A stretch of DNA of 64,000 bases, taken from NCBI GenBank assembly GCA_036897095.1, contig JAYMSP010000190.1, forward strand, positions 1-64,000, given 5' to 3'. The notes below the pieces were generated by a model. It worked only from the letters and a program-made list of their open reading frames with translations, was not told the DNA's origin and did not search any database. Source of the stretch: Plantago elongata (lineage: Eukaryota; Streptophyta; Magnoliopsida; Lamiales; Plantaginaceae). Both the position numbers and the translations under genes were made by a program. This document shows positions 46,701 through 58,882 of this stretch, piece by piece; within the stretch, counting starts at the first letter, position 1; every line of letters starts with the position of its first letter.

Positions 46701-49700
46701 AGATTTACAGGAGCAGCATTTGCAACAGAAGGTCCGGCAACCTGTTCAGAAATATGAAATATAAGTAATGGCTATAGGATAAAGAAAAAAGGAGGGGGAA
46801 AAAAAAGAAAGGGATTACTCAAAATGTACCTTATTTGATGCGGCTTCCATGGGAGATCTTAATGCTTCAAAAGGTTGAACTTCCACACTTCTTAAAGATC
46901 GCATCCCGGTAGCATTTGCTAATATTTTAATTCCATTGTCAACAGTAGTGACAGCAAGCAGGCTTCCTTCCTTGTTGAACCTCAAGCGAGGAACACTCTG
47001 CATTAGAATTAAAAAATAGCATTTAGAATACTTCTCGTCCTGTTAGTACAGTTTCAGTTGGCAGCGTTACACAAACTCACCAGAAGACCACCCTCTGCGT
47101 CTATAGTCGCAATTGGGTTAGGATTATCCATGTCCCAGAATTTTATTTGGCTGTCTTCACCCACGGCCAGAAAGTGATTTTGAGTCGTATCAAATTGCAC
47201 AACACCAGTTGACTTCTTTCTAAAGCCACCGTAGGTTCTCTTTATTGCACCTTCACTTTCATTCCATTCAACCAGAAAGGAGTCCCCTTCTTTGCCAGTT
47301 CCACATGAGAACAGCCTAAAAGGAAGAAAAAATCTCCCCAATTAGCAGAGAAGTTAACGCGTAAAGTGACATATATAACGGCGTACAAGACCAAAAGTCA
47401 ACATCAGTAGCCAGTTACAGTATAATCAGACACTGTATAAATACAACTTGCCTGCTTCCATCAGCACTATATATCATAGTGGTACACCAATGACCAGGAG
47501 CATCATAATCAACCCTTGATCCCATGTTGTCATATAGCCAGGCTTTGATTTTCCCATCAACAGCAGTTGAGAAAATGAACTGACATCAAATAAGAAATTA
47601 TAAATAATGGGCACTAACCAAAGAAAGCATTTCCTTGAGATAGTAATCTCTAACAATCCAAAAGAAAAACGATAAAGAAAGTGACAAGAATTGCAGAGGA
47701 AAGGTTAGTTATTGCACAAGGGATGGCAATGACAAATAATTTCCGCCGTAGGGGTAGCAAAAGGGCAGATTAGGGTAAAAAGATAGGGATAAGAGGTCAA
47801 AATTTCAACAAATGCTTTATATTTTATACCCACTTATAAATTGGTGTTAAGTGGATATGGGTGAAAACTTAACCGACTTATTTATACCCATTTTCAAACA
47901 AATAAAAATAGAATAGGATGTGATGTGATGTGATATAAAATCTTGTAGTGGAAGTACATAAGAGTTTTAGGGTAAACACTTTATCTGAAGTTTTACCAAT
48001 ATTTGGCCCAGTATGGGTTTAAATGAGTACTCATTTTTTTAAATAATTGATCAAAGTAAACGAACATGTATACAGGAATCTACATTTGCTCGTAAAATAT
48101 GTCAATAGCTATTCCAAAAAACAGGCAAAGTACTCCTCAATCCCAGAACAAACGTCTACTGTTCTTTTCATATATATGTCCCACAACAAATGTCCACTTT
48201 TTCTATGTTTAGAAAAGTTCAACCCCATGCGCACTGATAAATTTGGGTCCAATACTACAGAACCACTTTATCTTGTGGACGTTTACTCATTCAGAAACAA
48301 GAGGATAATATATGTGATGAATGCAACATGCTTTCTCATTTTCTATACCTGAATATTCTCTTTTTGATGAGGACATACTGAATAAACTGGTGCTTCATGT
48401 CCTTCAAAGTTAAATAATCTTCTTCCAGTAAGATCCCAGACCTGTTTCAGTTATCTCCATCAGTTGAGCAAATCAGACTTTACCACTTCAAAAACAAATC
48501 TCAAAAGTTTTTTTTTTTTCCTCGCACCTTAATCAACTTGTCCTCACCACAAGTTACGACACACAACTGCTTGTTTGGATGAGCAAAAGCAATGTCATTC
48601 ACGCTACCAGTATGAGCATCGATCTGTAAGAATGGAATGAAACTTTTTAACTATGAGATCTATCACTTCATCTTCAATTTATAACACAGTCACCACCATA
48701 CCTCCAAATGGTGGCGTAATTCATTTGGTCCCGCATAGGCATATAATTGGATCAAATGTCTGGAAAATGCAGCTCCTGCAACAGACAAACAATAACCATC
48801 ATGCAAATCAGAGGAGCCTTCTCAAGTACAGTAACCCAATTGCCAATTAAGATTTTACCACAAAATGTCCCATCTGAGCTCCATGTGACACGGGTAACTG
48901 AAAACGGTACGTCTTTTGAAGCTGAAGCCTGCCAAAAGCACATGGTGTCAGAAAGAACCAACAGCAAATAGGAAACAGAAAATGAAATGCTCAAATGGCA
49001 TCTACTTGTGTGACTCCATCCTTTATATGATAGAATGCTAGCCACAGTGTAGATGTACAAAGTAACGCAAAAATGACTAGTTAAAGAAAATAGATTCCAA
49101 AATGGAACATCTGATGATCTATCCTGCAAGTAATAGGAACATGGAGACTACAAAGAAAGCTCACAGAAAAGCTTAACCCTAAGACACCACGCTATGCATG
49201 TAGCATTCACACTATAAATTATAAGAACTTAAAAGAAACATTTCAATAGACACGAACCTGGAACGTCAGTGAACAGGTCTGCATGTCCCAAACTTTGAAC
49301 GGCTTTGTGCACAACTTCTCTCGTGCTCCAGCTTCCCAAAGTGTTATTTCTCCATTGTTGCACCCCACTGTTGGTGAAAAGCCAAAAAAGTGTAGGTTAT
49401 AAAAGGTGATTATGATTTATGGTATTAAAAATGTTTTTGGGAAACATGTCAAAAGAAAGTGGCGGAACATATGAAAATTTGTGTTTTTTAAATAACCTCA
49501 TACCCAGAAGTACTGTATGTTGCACTGGATGAAAGTCCAAGCTTGTCACAGGAGATCCTTGATTCAATGTAAAAGCTACATTTCTCGGTAAGTCATCTAC
49601 TGACCAAGAAGCATGTTGACGAACTGTGGGATATGTAACCTGTAAACAAAGGAAGTTTAGGTCATGACTAATTGCAAAAACATGTCGTAGTCAAACAGCC

Positions 49701-52487
49701 AATATGCTATGAACAGCAGTTTTACCTCCTCAACCGAAGGTGCAGGGCGCAAACGCTTCATCAATTGCTCATGATCAGCATTCTGATACTCAACCATGCC
49801 AAGATTAGCTGTTGGAGTGATAGGGCGCTTCATGAGTGAACCTGTTCAAAGTGTCAAAAGTAGTATATCAAACTTTATGAGTAAGATTCATTGCCAGTTT
49901 GGCACATAATTTTGTATTATAGTAGCAAATTAGGAAAAAGGTTAGAGAGCATAAGAACTTCTTTTTTTTTTCTTATGTCTATTAGCTGACATATCCAGAA
50001 TTCAATTAGAATGTATAAATATTCACCTTGATTAGGTGGTCCGGGTAATGATGATGCCGTAACAACGGCAGCTTGAACAGAGGAAGATGCAGCTGCATTT
50101 ACCATCCAACCTGCTAATGTTGCATTAGGATTGGCTGTTGTTGCTGTAGATGGGAAGGGCTACAACCAACAAACAGAGAAAGGTAAAGAAAACATGTGAG
50201 GTGGGTTGCTATAAAAATGAATTTCTCAAGTTATCAAATTAAAATCATGGCTCATTCAGCCACGGTCTAAGTTAGCCAAACATACTAGAACACTGTAACA
50301 TCATCAAATGTGAAGTGTAGTTTTATCTAAAGCTCACAGATGGGTTCAAGTATTAATTTGCGCAAATAACACCAAGCAAGTAGGGTACCAGCAGCTAATT
50401 GTTTAGGGTGTCAAGAACTTCTCTTCTTAAAATCATAGCATAGATTATCAACATCGGGTTTTAAACAAGTAGATTCTTAGGTGGACTACTTTTTATTCTT
50501 GAAACAAGAACGGAATCAAAGAAATAGTTTGTGCAGAAAAAAATTGTTGACCCCTGCCTGACTGTTAAGTATGTTTTCTCAAGCCATAGATGTTGATGAG
50601 AGGATGAGCCACAACCAATAGATTAAGCATAAATTAGTTGTACCCCATGAGCTCCAAGTGTGGTGTAAGCAGTTGGTTTTGCCACCGCAGCTCCAGGAAG
50701 GTTGACAGGAGTAGGAGCTAGAGCACCATTTGGAGGATTGCATGTATGATCAACAAACAAGGTTTTAATGTCCGGATTTGGCCTGGGATTCTTACAGAGC
50801 TGGTGCTGCCAATTTAGACTGCAAGTATGACAATGGTTCAGCACATTTCTCAGGCCAAAATTTCATGATTGCTCACCAATGTGAGGCGACAAACAGATAT
50901 ATATAGGAACAAAACAACAAATCCAAGTGAAATCGGAAGAAAGGTTTATATACATCATCATTCCAACAAAGATAGAGAAACACTGGAATACCTCTGATTT
51001 ATAAGGGTTCTCAGTCTGGAAGACTTCAAAGTAGGAAAAACAAGTTTTTCGCGGAAAAGAGGATTTGCTTCAATCAACTTTTTTAGTTCTATCAACATTA
51101 TGCTGCGAGCTGTCTTGGTGTCACCATATTTTGAAAGTTGCTCGTTTTCCCTGCCACCAATAAGCTCAAATGAGAAGAGTTGCTAATTTTGGTTAAAACT
51201 GCAAGAAGTATGAATCTTGCATAAAATAAAGCTTCGATCATAATGCATGACATATTACATGGTCAAACTGAAACGAAGACATAAATAGATTAATCAAATA
51301 CTACTTGATCTTCTAGCATCATCTTTTATCAATCACTCACGAACTTCCCCTTCCAAAATTGAAAACCAAATTCAATGCTAAAATTCAGGTCAGAGTACCT
51401 ACCAACTGTCGGAAATTTAAAAGTTTGCATGGAAACAGCAAATGAGCTACTCGCAATAATGGCGATGGCTATGCTAATAATTTTCAAGTTCAGCAGCTTT
51501 AAAAAAAATGCTCTTTGAACACTCCTGGAGATTATCAATGAAAAAATATTTTGTCAATTAAAAAGAAAGAAAAAAAGTTCCAACAGCTTTAAAAAAGGTG
51601 AACTTTTTAATTAATAAATCGGTTTATACTGTCTACAACCCCAGTTAGTGTATTAAAAATGAAGAAAACAAGAGTTTGAACGGAGTATTGGAAGACTTCT
51701 GGTGCTTAATTGGGTGGGTTTCGAGTTTCAATTACACCCAGGTGATCAAATAAACCAGATATTACAGGTTAGCTTCACGATGTTGGGAAATGGGGGCTGT
51801 CAATCTTATAGAGATGTACACGATTAAAAGTTCATAAGGTAATATTAAAAACACTGGGAAAAAGGAAAAGAATTAGGCTTTCTATTTTCTGCAAAGTTCT
51901 TATCAGTCTTTACCAGAAGTCCTACTTATTATCTGGAGAAAATTCATAATCAGACAAATATCTGCAAGTTCCTTATTCAATGCCTTGATGTAAATACTCC
52001 ATGGCATAACCAGCATACAACAATCACCATGCAGGAACAGTATCCAGTATAAAAGAATGGAGGCGTACTACCTGAAATTCGTAAGTGTCAGCAGCTGAGT
52101 GATTTCCTTGTACAAATCCTCATTAAAGGTTGAGAAAACTTTCAAGTCGTTAACCAAAATCTCAACAGCCTTTGCTTTGTCTTGCCTGATAATAGTGGAA
52201 AAAGAAAGAACAAGAAAACATAAAGTCAACAATTGAGGACTCATATACAAGAAACAGGTACTAAAAGGTTCCATCAAGCTTAAATTTCCAGCATACCCAT
52301 CAAGAGCTTCAAGATACTTCTGCTTTCTTATTTCAAAAAATATCTTCATAGAGTATCTATTGTCGTCAACTTTAGTAAAACCAGACAAATATCTCTCTAC
52401 TTCGTCCCATTCACCAGCATGAACTTTCTCCTCGAAATATTTCATGTTGAAGTAAAAACCCGATTCTTGCTCGAGCCTACAATAGAG

Positions 52488-52524
<37 letters not shown>

Positions 52525-53329
52525 TTATCAGCATCAATCATTCAACAAAAGCAGAGCATAGCATGGCTACATTTCCTTCACACGCCTAATGAAGTAAATT
52601 TGTTTCAGGTACTAGTTAACAAGCAGTATAGAGCTGCAAAAATGTGACCTTGACACGCAACTTGCATTCAGTTAACCTTAATGCTATAGATGATGCAACA
52701 CCAACACTTAAATAACACTCCTGCATGTGGATCATTTAAGAATTGATTAATACTCTTTTCATTTGCAGGAAATGATCCCTGAATAAAACCGAAAATCTAA
52801 GTTTCTCATAAATGAGCGGCAAGGCTTCCTCTTGGGTTGACAGACACTGATATAAATTGAAGGAAATGGCCTTTAGCTAAAATCTTAAAAACTTATCCAA
52901 TTAGCCGAACAAGTGACTGACAGACAGACATTTAAAATTCGTCATCTCAAACAGCAAAATAAAAAAAAGGAAAAGAAAAAACTTAAAACCCACAAGTCAC
53001 AACTAACACGATTGATAAATCTCATCTCGAATTCTCCAAACCACCACATAAATCTCGGTTTCTTCGCCAAATTAACCAAAACACCTCAGATTAATCCCAA
53101 TTACATCCTCAAATCGACAAAAACCAAACCAATTCAGTAACACACAGCAAGAGAACAAACAAACAAAACAGCTAAGAGTCAATTCAATTCAATTCAAACA
53201 CATGCACCAATTTTTCCTTAAAATAAAACAAAAAGAAACAAAAACGTACTTATGCACAGACTCCTTAAACTTCTCTTCATCGAGAAACTGAAGTATCAAA
53301 AACACCAATTCTCTGCTAAGCGAGGACAT
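43333..53329 (-). CDS. TPL: TOPLESS/TOPLESS-related transcriptional corepressor (25 exons, 1133 aa)
   Basis: Exons in transcript order: 53250-53329, 52297-52476, 52072-52185, 50992-51150, 50644-50818, 50027-50159, 49726-49841, 49504-49639, 49258-49367, 48859-48928, 48702-48775, 48528-48623, 48349-48441, 47452-47579, 47081-47315, 46830-46997, 46658-46741, 46095-46247, 45915-46025, 45580-45759, 45365-45493, 44871-44966, 44207-44389, 43930-44111, 43333-43549. They total 3402 nt. The N-terminus MSSLSRELVFLILQFLDEEK is the LisH segment, followed by the CTLH and CRA helices to about 210, which bind EAR motifs (LxLxL) of repressors such as Aux/IAA and JAZ-NINJA. Asn176, altered in Arabidopsis tpl-1, is present. 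A Pro-rich linker holds GSLMKRP and MKRLRP motifs. Two seven-bladed WD40 propellers fill about 340-1110. Length is close to Arabidopsis TPL (1131 aa). Intron 14 uses a GC donor. I cannot say whether this is TPL itself or a TPR paralogue. Confidence 0.95.
43680..43780. repeat. T/G homopolymers and AG microsatellite in the last TOPLESS intron
   Basis: Eleven T followed by ten G lie around 43669-43689, and about 14 AG units at 43752-43780. Both are within intron 24 and do not touch coding sequence. They are likely to be length-polymorphic. Confidence 0.85.
47316..47451 (-). other. GC-AG intron of the TOPLESS gene
   Basis: The donor is CAG/GCAAGT, the standard context of U2-type GC-AG introns, and the acceptor is TTTTAG. 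Joining AGCAG to GCTGTTC gives the family sequence GSRLFSCGTG. No GT donor nearby gives the same protein. Confidence 0.85.
47580..48348 (-). other. Long TOPLESS intron with MITE-like inserts
   Basis: This 769-base intron 13 contains a Stowaway-like word (CTCCTCAATCCCAGAAC near 48134). It also contains a block at about 47719-47900 beginning GGGATGGCAATG, with TTATACCCA repeats, that resembles a hAT-type MITE. Neither can be delimited with target duplications. Confidence 0.35.
52491..52521. repeat. TA microsatellite in TOPLESS intron 1
   Basis: About 15 TA units, immediately upstream (in transcript sense) of the exon 2 acceptor, which lies at 52477-52478. The run is only some 15 bases from the acceptor and partly replaces the usual pyrimidine tract. 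Confidence 0.85.
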
Positions 53330-54868
53330 TTCCGAGCCAGATTCGGTCAAAAATGAACAGATCCAAACCCTACACCACGAATCCACCCACCAATTCCCTC
53401 TCCTAGGGTTTCCAGAAGGACGACACAAGGAAAAAGGCAGAAAATATAGATAGAGAAGAAAGTGAGAGAAACAAGAAGAGTGCTTTATAAGCTCTCCTTA
53501 TAGAAGAGAAAGAAGGAAATAACAGGGGATTGGATTGATTTATACAACATATATATATTTATAGAGAGAGAAAGTAAGAAAGTAGAAATAGAGATGGTAA
53601 TGGTGGGGAAAGAACGACTTGGTCTCGCTATCCACGATGCGTTTGCCAGTAGTCCATCCATCTTTTGCCACTGACGTATCACTGATACGAGAAACTACTT
53701 ATCAATCATAAGCAGAGTAGCCTATTGATAGCTTCTTCGAGATGAGGGTGGTTAGGAAAGTGCGGACGTGAAATGTGGAATTCAAATCCAGTTGAATATT
53801 CAGGTTGAGTTACGTTTTAACTCGTGTTGTTTGTTTCGTGTCGTGATATTTTGGGTAAGTGGGATATCGTGTTTTTTCCTTAGTTTGGGATTGTCAGGTA
53901 GAGGAGCGTGAGAAGAGGGGAACTATTGACTGGAAAGTGTTGCTTTCGGTCACGCGCCTATGAGTCCGTGTGTCTGTTTCTATGTGGGTCCACTTTATTA
54001 GTTGCTTCTTGTGAGTTTTATGCCTATTTTTAGGTTGCGTGAAATCCAGGTTTAACATTTTTTTACAACACCTTAATTGTCAATCACTAGACTAGTAGTA
54101 GTACAAATTCTACTATCATGTGCTTCCCACTTTATATTCAAATTCCAGTATACAATTATTTACTCTACGTTCCAACGGTGGTCAGATGGTCATTATTAAA
54201 TAGATGATCAACATATAATCATATATTATTAACATAATTAGAAAAATATTGATGTTTTTAATATAAATTTAATAAAATGGACTCCCTATCTGCTAATTTA
54301 GTCAAGTGTTCATTATAATAGTTGTCATGATAATCTAGCCTCAAATAGAAAAAGATTAACTCACTCAACTATATCTTATATTTTATTTACTTATTATCAT
54401 TTCTCTCTCTTATCTCTTATATATTTTCATTATTTATCTTTTTAATAACAAATACAATAAACAATTGTCTCTCAATGAAAAATGTTAAAAGGAACGTGAA
54501 CTAGGGCCTGGAGGGGGGAAGCAATATTATCTACAGAAACATCATTTTGGTTAATTAAATATCTTAAGTATTCAATAAAAACTATAATATGAATTGGTAA
54601 TAGAAACTAGAATATGTATCGTTCTTTTTTATGTTTATTGTACTTGCTTTTTCGAGTACGTGAAATATTAAAAATAATACTCCTTCACCTTATGTTCATC
54701 CTTTCGCAAGATCAAATATAAGTTTAAAGAGAAAATTTGAATAAAGTAGAAGATAATGTGATAAATTAGATTAAAAAAATGAATGAAGTAACATAGATGA
54801 TGATAAAGCAAAGAAAAAAATAAATAAAATAGGAGATTGGGTATAAAGTATGAGGGAAAATTTTCATT
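53330..54868. other. TOPLESS upstream region
   Basis: The TOPLESS 5' leader lies directly to the right of 53329, with C/T-rich sequence on the minus strand (AG-rich on the plus strand, 53440-53590). Candidate minus-strand TATAAA words are at 53484-53489 and near 53540-53570. Beyond that is AT-rich spacer without a gene. Confidence 0.4.
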
Positions 54869-54884
54869 TCAATGATGAGGAGAT

Positions 54885-54974
54885 TTTTTTAATTTGAAAG
54901 GGTTAAAGGGTGACCCGACTCCCGATCTATTGGTTGGAGGTGAATTGTCTTATCAACTGAGCGCACTTCATTGT
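54885..54974 (-). mobile_element. Very short tRNA-derived SINE, copy 3 (diverged)
   Basis: On the minus strand it has GCGCTCAGTTGATAAGA as the A-box region, a decayed B-box (GAGTCGGGTC) and the family tail CACCCTTTAACCC before an A-rich end. The flanks TCAATGATGAGGAGAT and TCAATTAATGAGAAGAT look like an eroded target duplication. It is the oldest-looking of the three copies. Confidence 0.6.
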
Positions 54975-55128
54975 CAATTAATGAGAAGATGAAATTGGGA
55001 CGGATCAAGATGGAATACGGGAAGATGAAAATGAAAATGATAGATATTGTAAGATCGAGTTTGCTATAAGTAAAAGATTTTCATTGATTCTTACAAGTGT
55101 AAATTTTCTTTTATTTTGTTAGTATATA

Positions 55129-55356
55129 CTACCTTCGTCCCGTTAAAAGTGAAACAATATTCCGTTTTGAATATCGCAATAAAATGAAATAAGTTTTCAT
55201 TTATGGAAATAACCCCACAATACAACTTATTTTTAACTACACATTATGGGGCCAACATGTACATTTATATCTCAAACTCATTCTTAACCACATACTACAT
55301 ATTTTTCTTAAAAATCGTACAAAATCAAATTATTTCGTTATTAACGGCGGAGGGAT
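55129..55356. mobile_element. Stowaway MITE, inverted relative of the next element
   Basis: The element starts CTACCTTCGTCCCGTT after TA and ends GGCGGAGGGAT before TA. Its interior matches the complement of 55445-55658 closely (CCCACAATACAACTTA, CTACACATTATGGGGCC), so the two form an inverted pair 88 bp apart. Confidence 0.75.
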
Positions 55357-55444
55357 TACAAGTGAAAATAATATAATCTAAATATATATATATATATAAT
55401 AAAAGTGGTGTCCATTCTCAACAAAAAGACATGCCACATAGTTA

Positions 55445-55658
55445 CTCCCTCCGTCCCATTTAATGCGAAACATTTCTCAAATGTACGGTTTTTAAGAAAA
55501 TATGCAGTATGGGTTAAGAATAAGTTTAAGATAGAAAAGTACATGCGGGCCCAATAATGTGTGGTTGAAAATGAGTTATATTGTGGGATTATTGTCAAAA
55601 ATAGAAAAAATTTCGTTATTAACGGGATATTGTTTCACTTATAGCAGGACGGAAGGAG
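55445..55658. mobile_element. Stowaway MITE, 214 bp, with TA target duplication
   Basis: It begins CTCCCTCCGTCCC and ends GGACGGAAGGAG, with TA outside both ends. It belongs to the same family as 15461-15676 and 55129-55356. It has no coding capacity. Confidence 0.88.
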
Positions 55659-56184
55659 TATGTGACATGCCTCTTTGAATTTTGTTCAGTTTCATGACAT
55701 AAATAAATGAAAAAGAAAATATTAATTTAGAAGTAACCATTTAATTTTGGTATGCTATAATTTTTATTAAATCGTATATAACTTTATATGTAAAACTTTG
55801 AAAAATATTTTGAGCATATATTTGAATTCCTCCTGGCAAGACGAACCAATTGACACCAATCTTATATAAATAATGTTAACTAAATAAATTATTTACATAT
55901 TAAAATTAAAAAATTCATAAATTTGAATATATGTTTTGATTTATTATGATGAAACAAATCCATAAATATCAGTTATTCATTTAAATAAAATATAACTTTA
56001 AATGAGTATTTAATTATGTAAATTTATATTTTGTCTTCACAATTTAATTATAGTATTTTGACCGCATAGTATATATATAGTTTTTATTGAGTCTCATATA
56101 AAGTTATCTATATAACTCCGAAAAATATTTTAATTAAATAAAGTATTAATTCATTAAAATAAAAATAAATGTATTAAATAAATT

Positions 56185-56920
56185 TATTTTTTTAGAGCTT
56201 AGTACAACAATCAACCAAAGTTCACTCTATCCGTATTACCAAATCCAAAACACAACCTATGTAAAATTGCGCTTTGTTCTCTAAAACTTAAAATCAATTT
56301 AGTTCAATTCAGTTCCATTCAGTGCAATTTAGCTCAACTCTACTTAGTTATAATTTATACATTACTTCAGTACAATTTAGTTTAATTCAATTTCATCCAG
56401 TTCAGTTCAGATCAATTAACCCCAAAGCAATTTATCAACATTAGGTTTAAAGCAAGGATATAAGACCTCTGTCGAATTAAACAAAGTATAATCACACTTT
56501 TAATTTCAACTAAATCAAATAGGCTTCTGCTGAAAAAGTGAAAGATTCCAACTAGACCATATGCTATAAACAAACTCAGTCACCCCGCTTCGAACATATG
56601 TGAACGTCACCCTTTAACATTGACATTATTGATCAACAATATAGGATGTGGAATGTATCTTTGAATTTCATGGAGTTCCATTGAAAAATTAATTTTAAAG
56701 AAAACATTATTAGATTGAACGAAAATCAAGACTTATTTACCGATAGTTTTTGTAGTCAATATGGCCCAATTCTCTAGAATGTCATATTTAACAAATATAA
56801 TATACAATACATGTTAAAAAGAGCTCAACTTATGGTAATTTAAAAAAATTATTTATGGCCAATTCTGCATAGATAAATGATTGCACAAAAATCAATAGAA
56901 AAATGATAATTAGTTTTAAA
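56185..56920. repeat. Tandem duplication, unit 1
   Basis: The unit begins TTTTAGAGCTTAGTACAACA and recurs after 736 bases as unit 2. It contains a CAGTTCAGTT-rich MITE-like segment (56280-56410). Similarity covers essentially the whole unit, with scattered substitutions and small indels. Confidence 0.85.
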
Positions 56921-57640
56921 TATTTTTTTAGAACTTAGTACAATAGTCAACCGAAGTCCACACTATCCGTATTACCAAATTCAAACCACAACCTATGTAA
57001 AATTGGGCTTTGTTATCTAAAACTTAAATTTATTTCAGTTCCATTCAGTGCAAGTTAGCTCAACTCTACTTAGTTATAAGTTATACATTAATTCAGTTCA
57101 ATTTAGTTTAATTTAATTTCATTCCAGTTCCGATCAGTTAACTCCAAAGCAATTTATCAATATGGGGTTTAAATCAAGCATATAAGACCTCCGTTGAATT
57201 AAACAAAATATAATCACACTTTTTCAAATAGGCTTATGCTGAAAAAGTGAAATATTCCAACCAGACCATATGCTATAAGCAAACTCAGCCACCCCCACCT
57301 CGAACATATGTGAACGCCACCCTTTAACATTGGCCTTACTGATCAACCACATAGACAAAATTTGATGTGGAATGTATCTTTGAATTTCATGGAGTTTCAT
57401 TGATAAAATTAATTTAAAAAAAGAAAACATTATTAGATTGAACGATAATTCTTGAGTTATTTACCTGTAGTTTTTGTAGTCAATATGGCCCGATTCTATA
57501 GAATGTCATATTTCAATAATATAATGTACAATACATGTTAAAAAGAGCTCAACTTATGGTAATTTTGAAACTTTGTTTATGGCCCAATTCTGCATACATA
57601 AATGATTGTATAAAAATCAATGGAAAAATGATAACATATT
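56921..57640. repeat. Tandem duplication, unit 2
   Basis: The second copy runs to ATCAATGGAAAAATGATAAC and is slightly shorter. On its minus strand (57224-57430) a frame ending in ANVKGWRSHMFEVGVAEFAY, then SIWSGWN, faintly resembles the C-terminal zinc-knuckle region of plant LINE reverse transcriptases. The matching frame of unit 1 is interrupted. The LINE origin is weak. Confidence 0.8.
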
Positions 57641-58807
57641 TCACAATTTCAATATTATTATGAAATATATTTTAAATTTTGAAAATAGAAAATTTTAAGT
57701 TGCTAATTCATGTACGATCTCTTTGATTTTGAGACATTGTTGTTTGTCTATGTCTCATGTGCCTGATGAGATGTTGAGGTAGACAAGTTTTTGTGGTCCA
57801 ATGTCATTTAATTCGAAATTATGATTGAGGGACTATTTGATGATGATTTGACTAAATATTGAAAAAGATTTTAAAAAAAAAGGTGCCGAGAAATAAATGA
57901 AAAACAGTACTATAAATCGAGACACTGCCAGTTTAGATAAGCAATATTTGTGTTGTCCGATCAATTTCTACCTAATTAATCAAACGTATATCTGTTATCA
58001 TAGTGTATATATGAAAAGTATGACTAATTATTTTATAATATTGTTTTTCGTTACATTATGATATTATAGTGTATATTATAGCTTGTCGAAATGCACTAGA
58101 GAAGCATCTGTAGTGGCTTTCACCATAATATCATGCATGGTATCAACATTTTATTTTCTCAATTCATGATTATACATTTTAATGTTGTTCCAAAATAATT
58201 ATTTAAAATTTTGAAATTCTTATAAACTAAAAGGACATGTGCATCGAGTTCATATATAAATATTGTTAGTGTATTAAAATCAAACCACATCTCGAATCGA
58301 GGTTCCTTATAGTGACAATAAGACCATGTTCGTTACACTCCTGGAGTGGTCATCTCCCCACTCAAATCGAATATTTTATATATAAAATTTTTAATTTCAG
58401 TTAAAAAAGACCACTCAAATTTTATACCAATCAGTCTCTCAGCTTGTCTTATTAGTGCTCGCATGGTATAGTTTAACACTTTTATAGGTCGATCATAACC
58501 CATAACGCATAAGGATTTTCTTCAATATGAAGCGTAGGGATGAAATTACTCTACCGATATAGATGTATAATGATACGTTTGTTCCCTTTCAAATTATAAG
58601 GTCGCACATATATCTAATCATTTAAAATTAGCTTGTTTTTATATGTCTAGAAGTAAAGAAAATTATGAATGTTGACAAACTACTTTTTGATAATATCATA
58701 CTCTTACACAGTGACAAGTTAATGTGGGGATAATCTCATCTACTACTAAGAAGTCGTCTTGTTACTTACTCCAAAAATATTTAGTTACATAATTCCTCCT
58801 CTAAAAG

Positions 58808-58810
<3 letters not shown>
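57641..58810. other. AT-rich spacer with a CACTCAAATCGA-type MITE
   Basis: At about 58322-58440 lies a copy of the element also seen near 16077-16196 and, inverted, 24505-24600. It begins GACCATGTTCGTTACAC and ends TATACCAATCAGTCTCT. No gene is present. Confidence 0.5.

Positions 58811-58881
<71 letters not shown>
58811..58881. repeat. (ATT)n microsatellite, about 24 units
   Basis: An uninterrupted ATT run of about 71 bases. The poly-Tyr frame it opens on the plus strand is an artefact of the repeat. Confidence 0.95.

Positions 58882-58882
<1 letters not shown>

Noticed and set aside
58811-58881. CRISPR-like regular repetition
   Set aside because: It is a simple trinucleotide run without spacers, and the DNA is eukaryotic.
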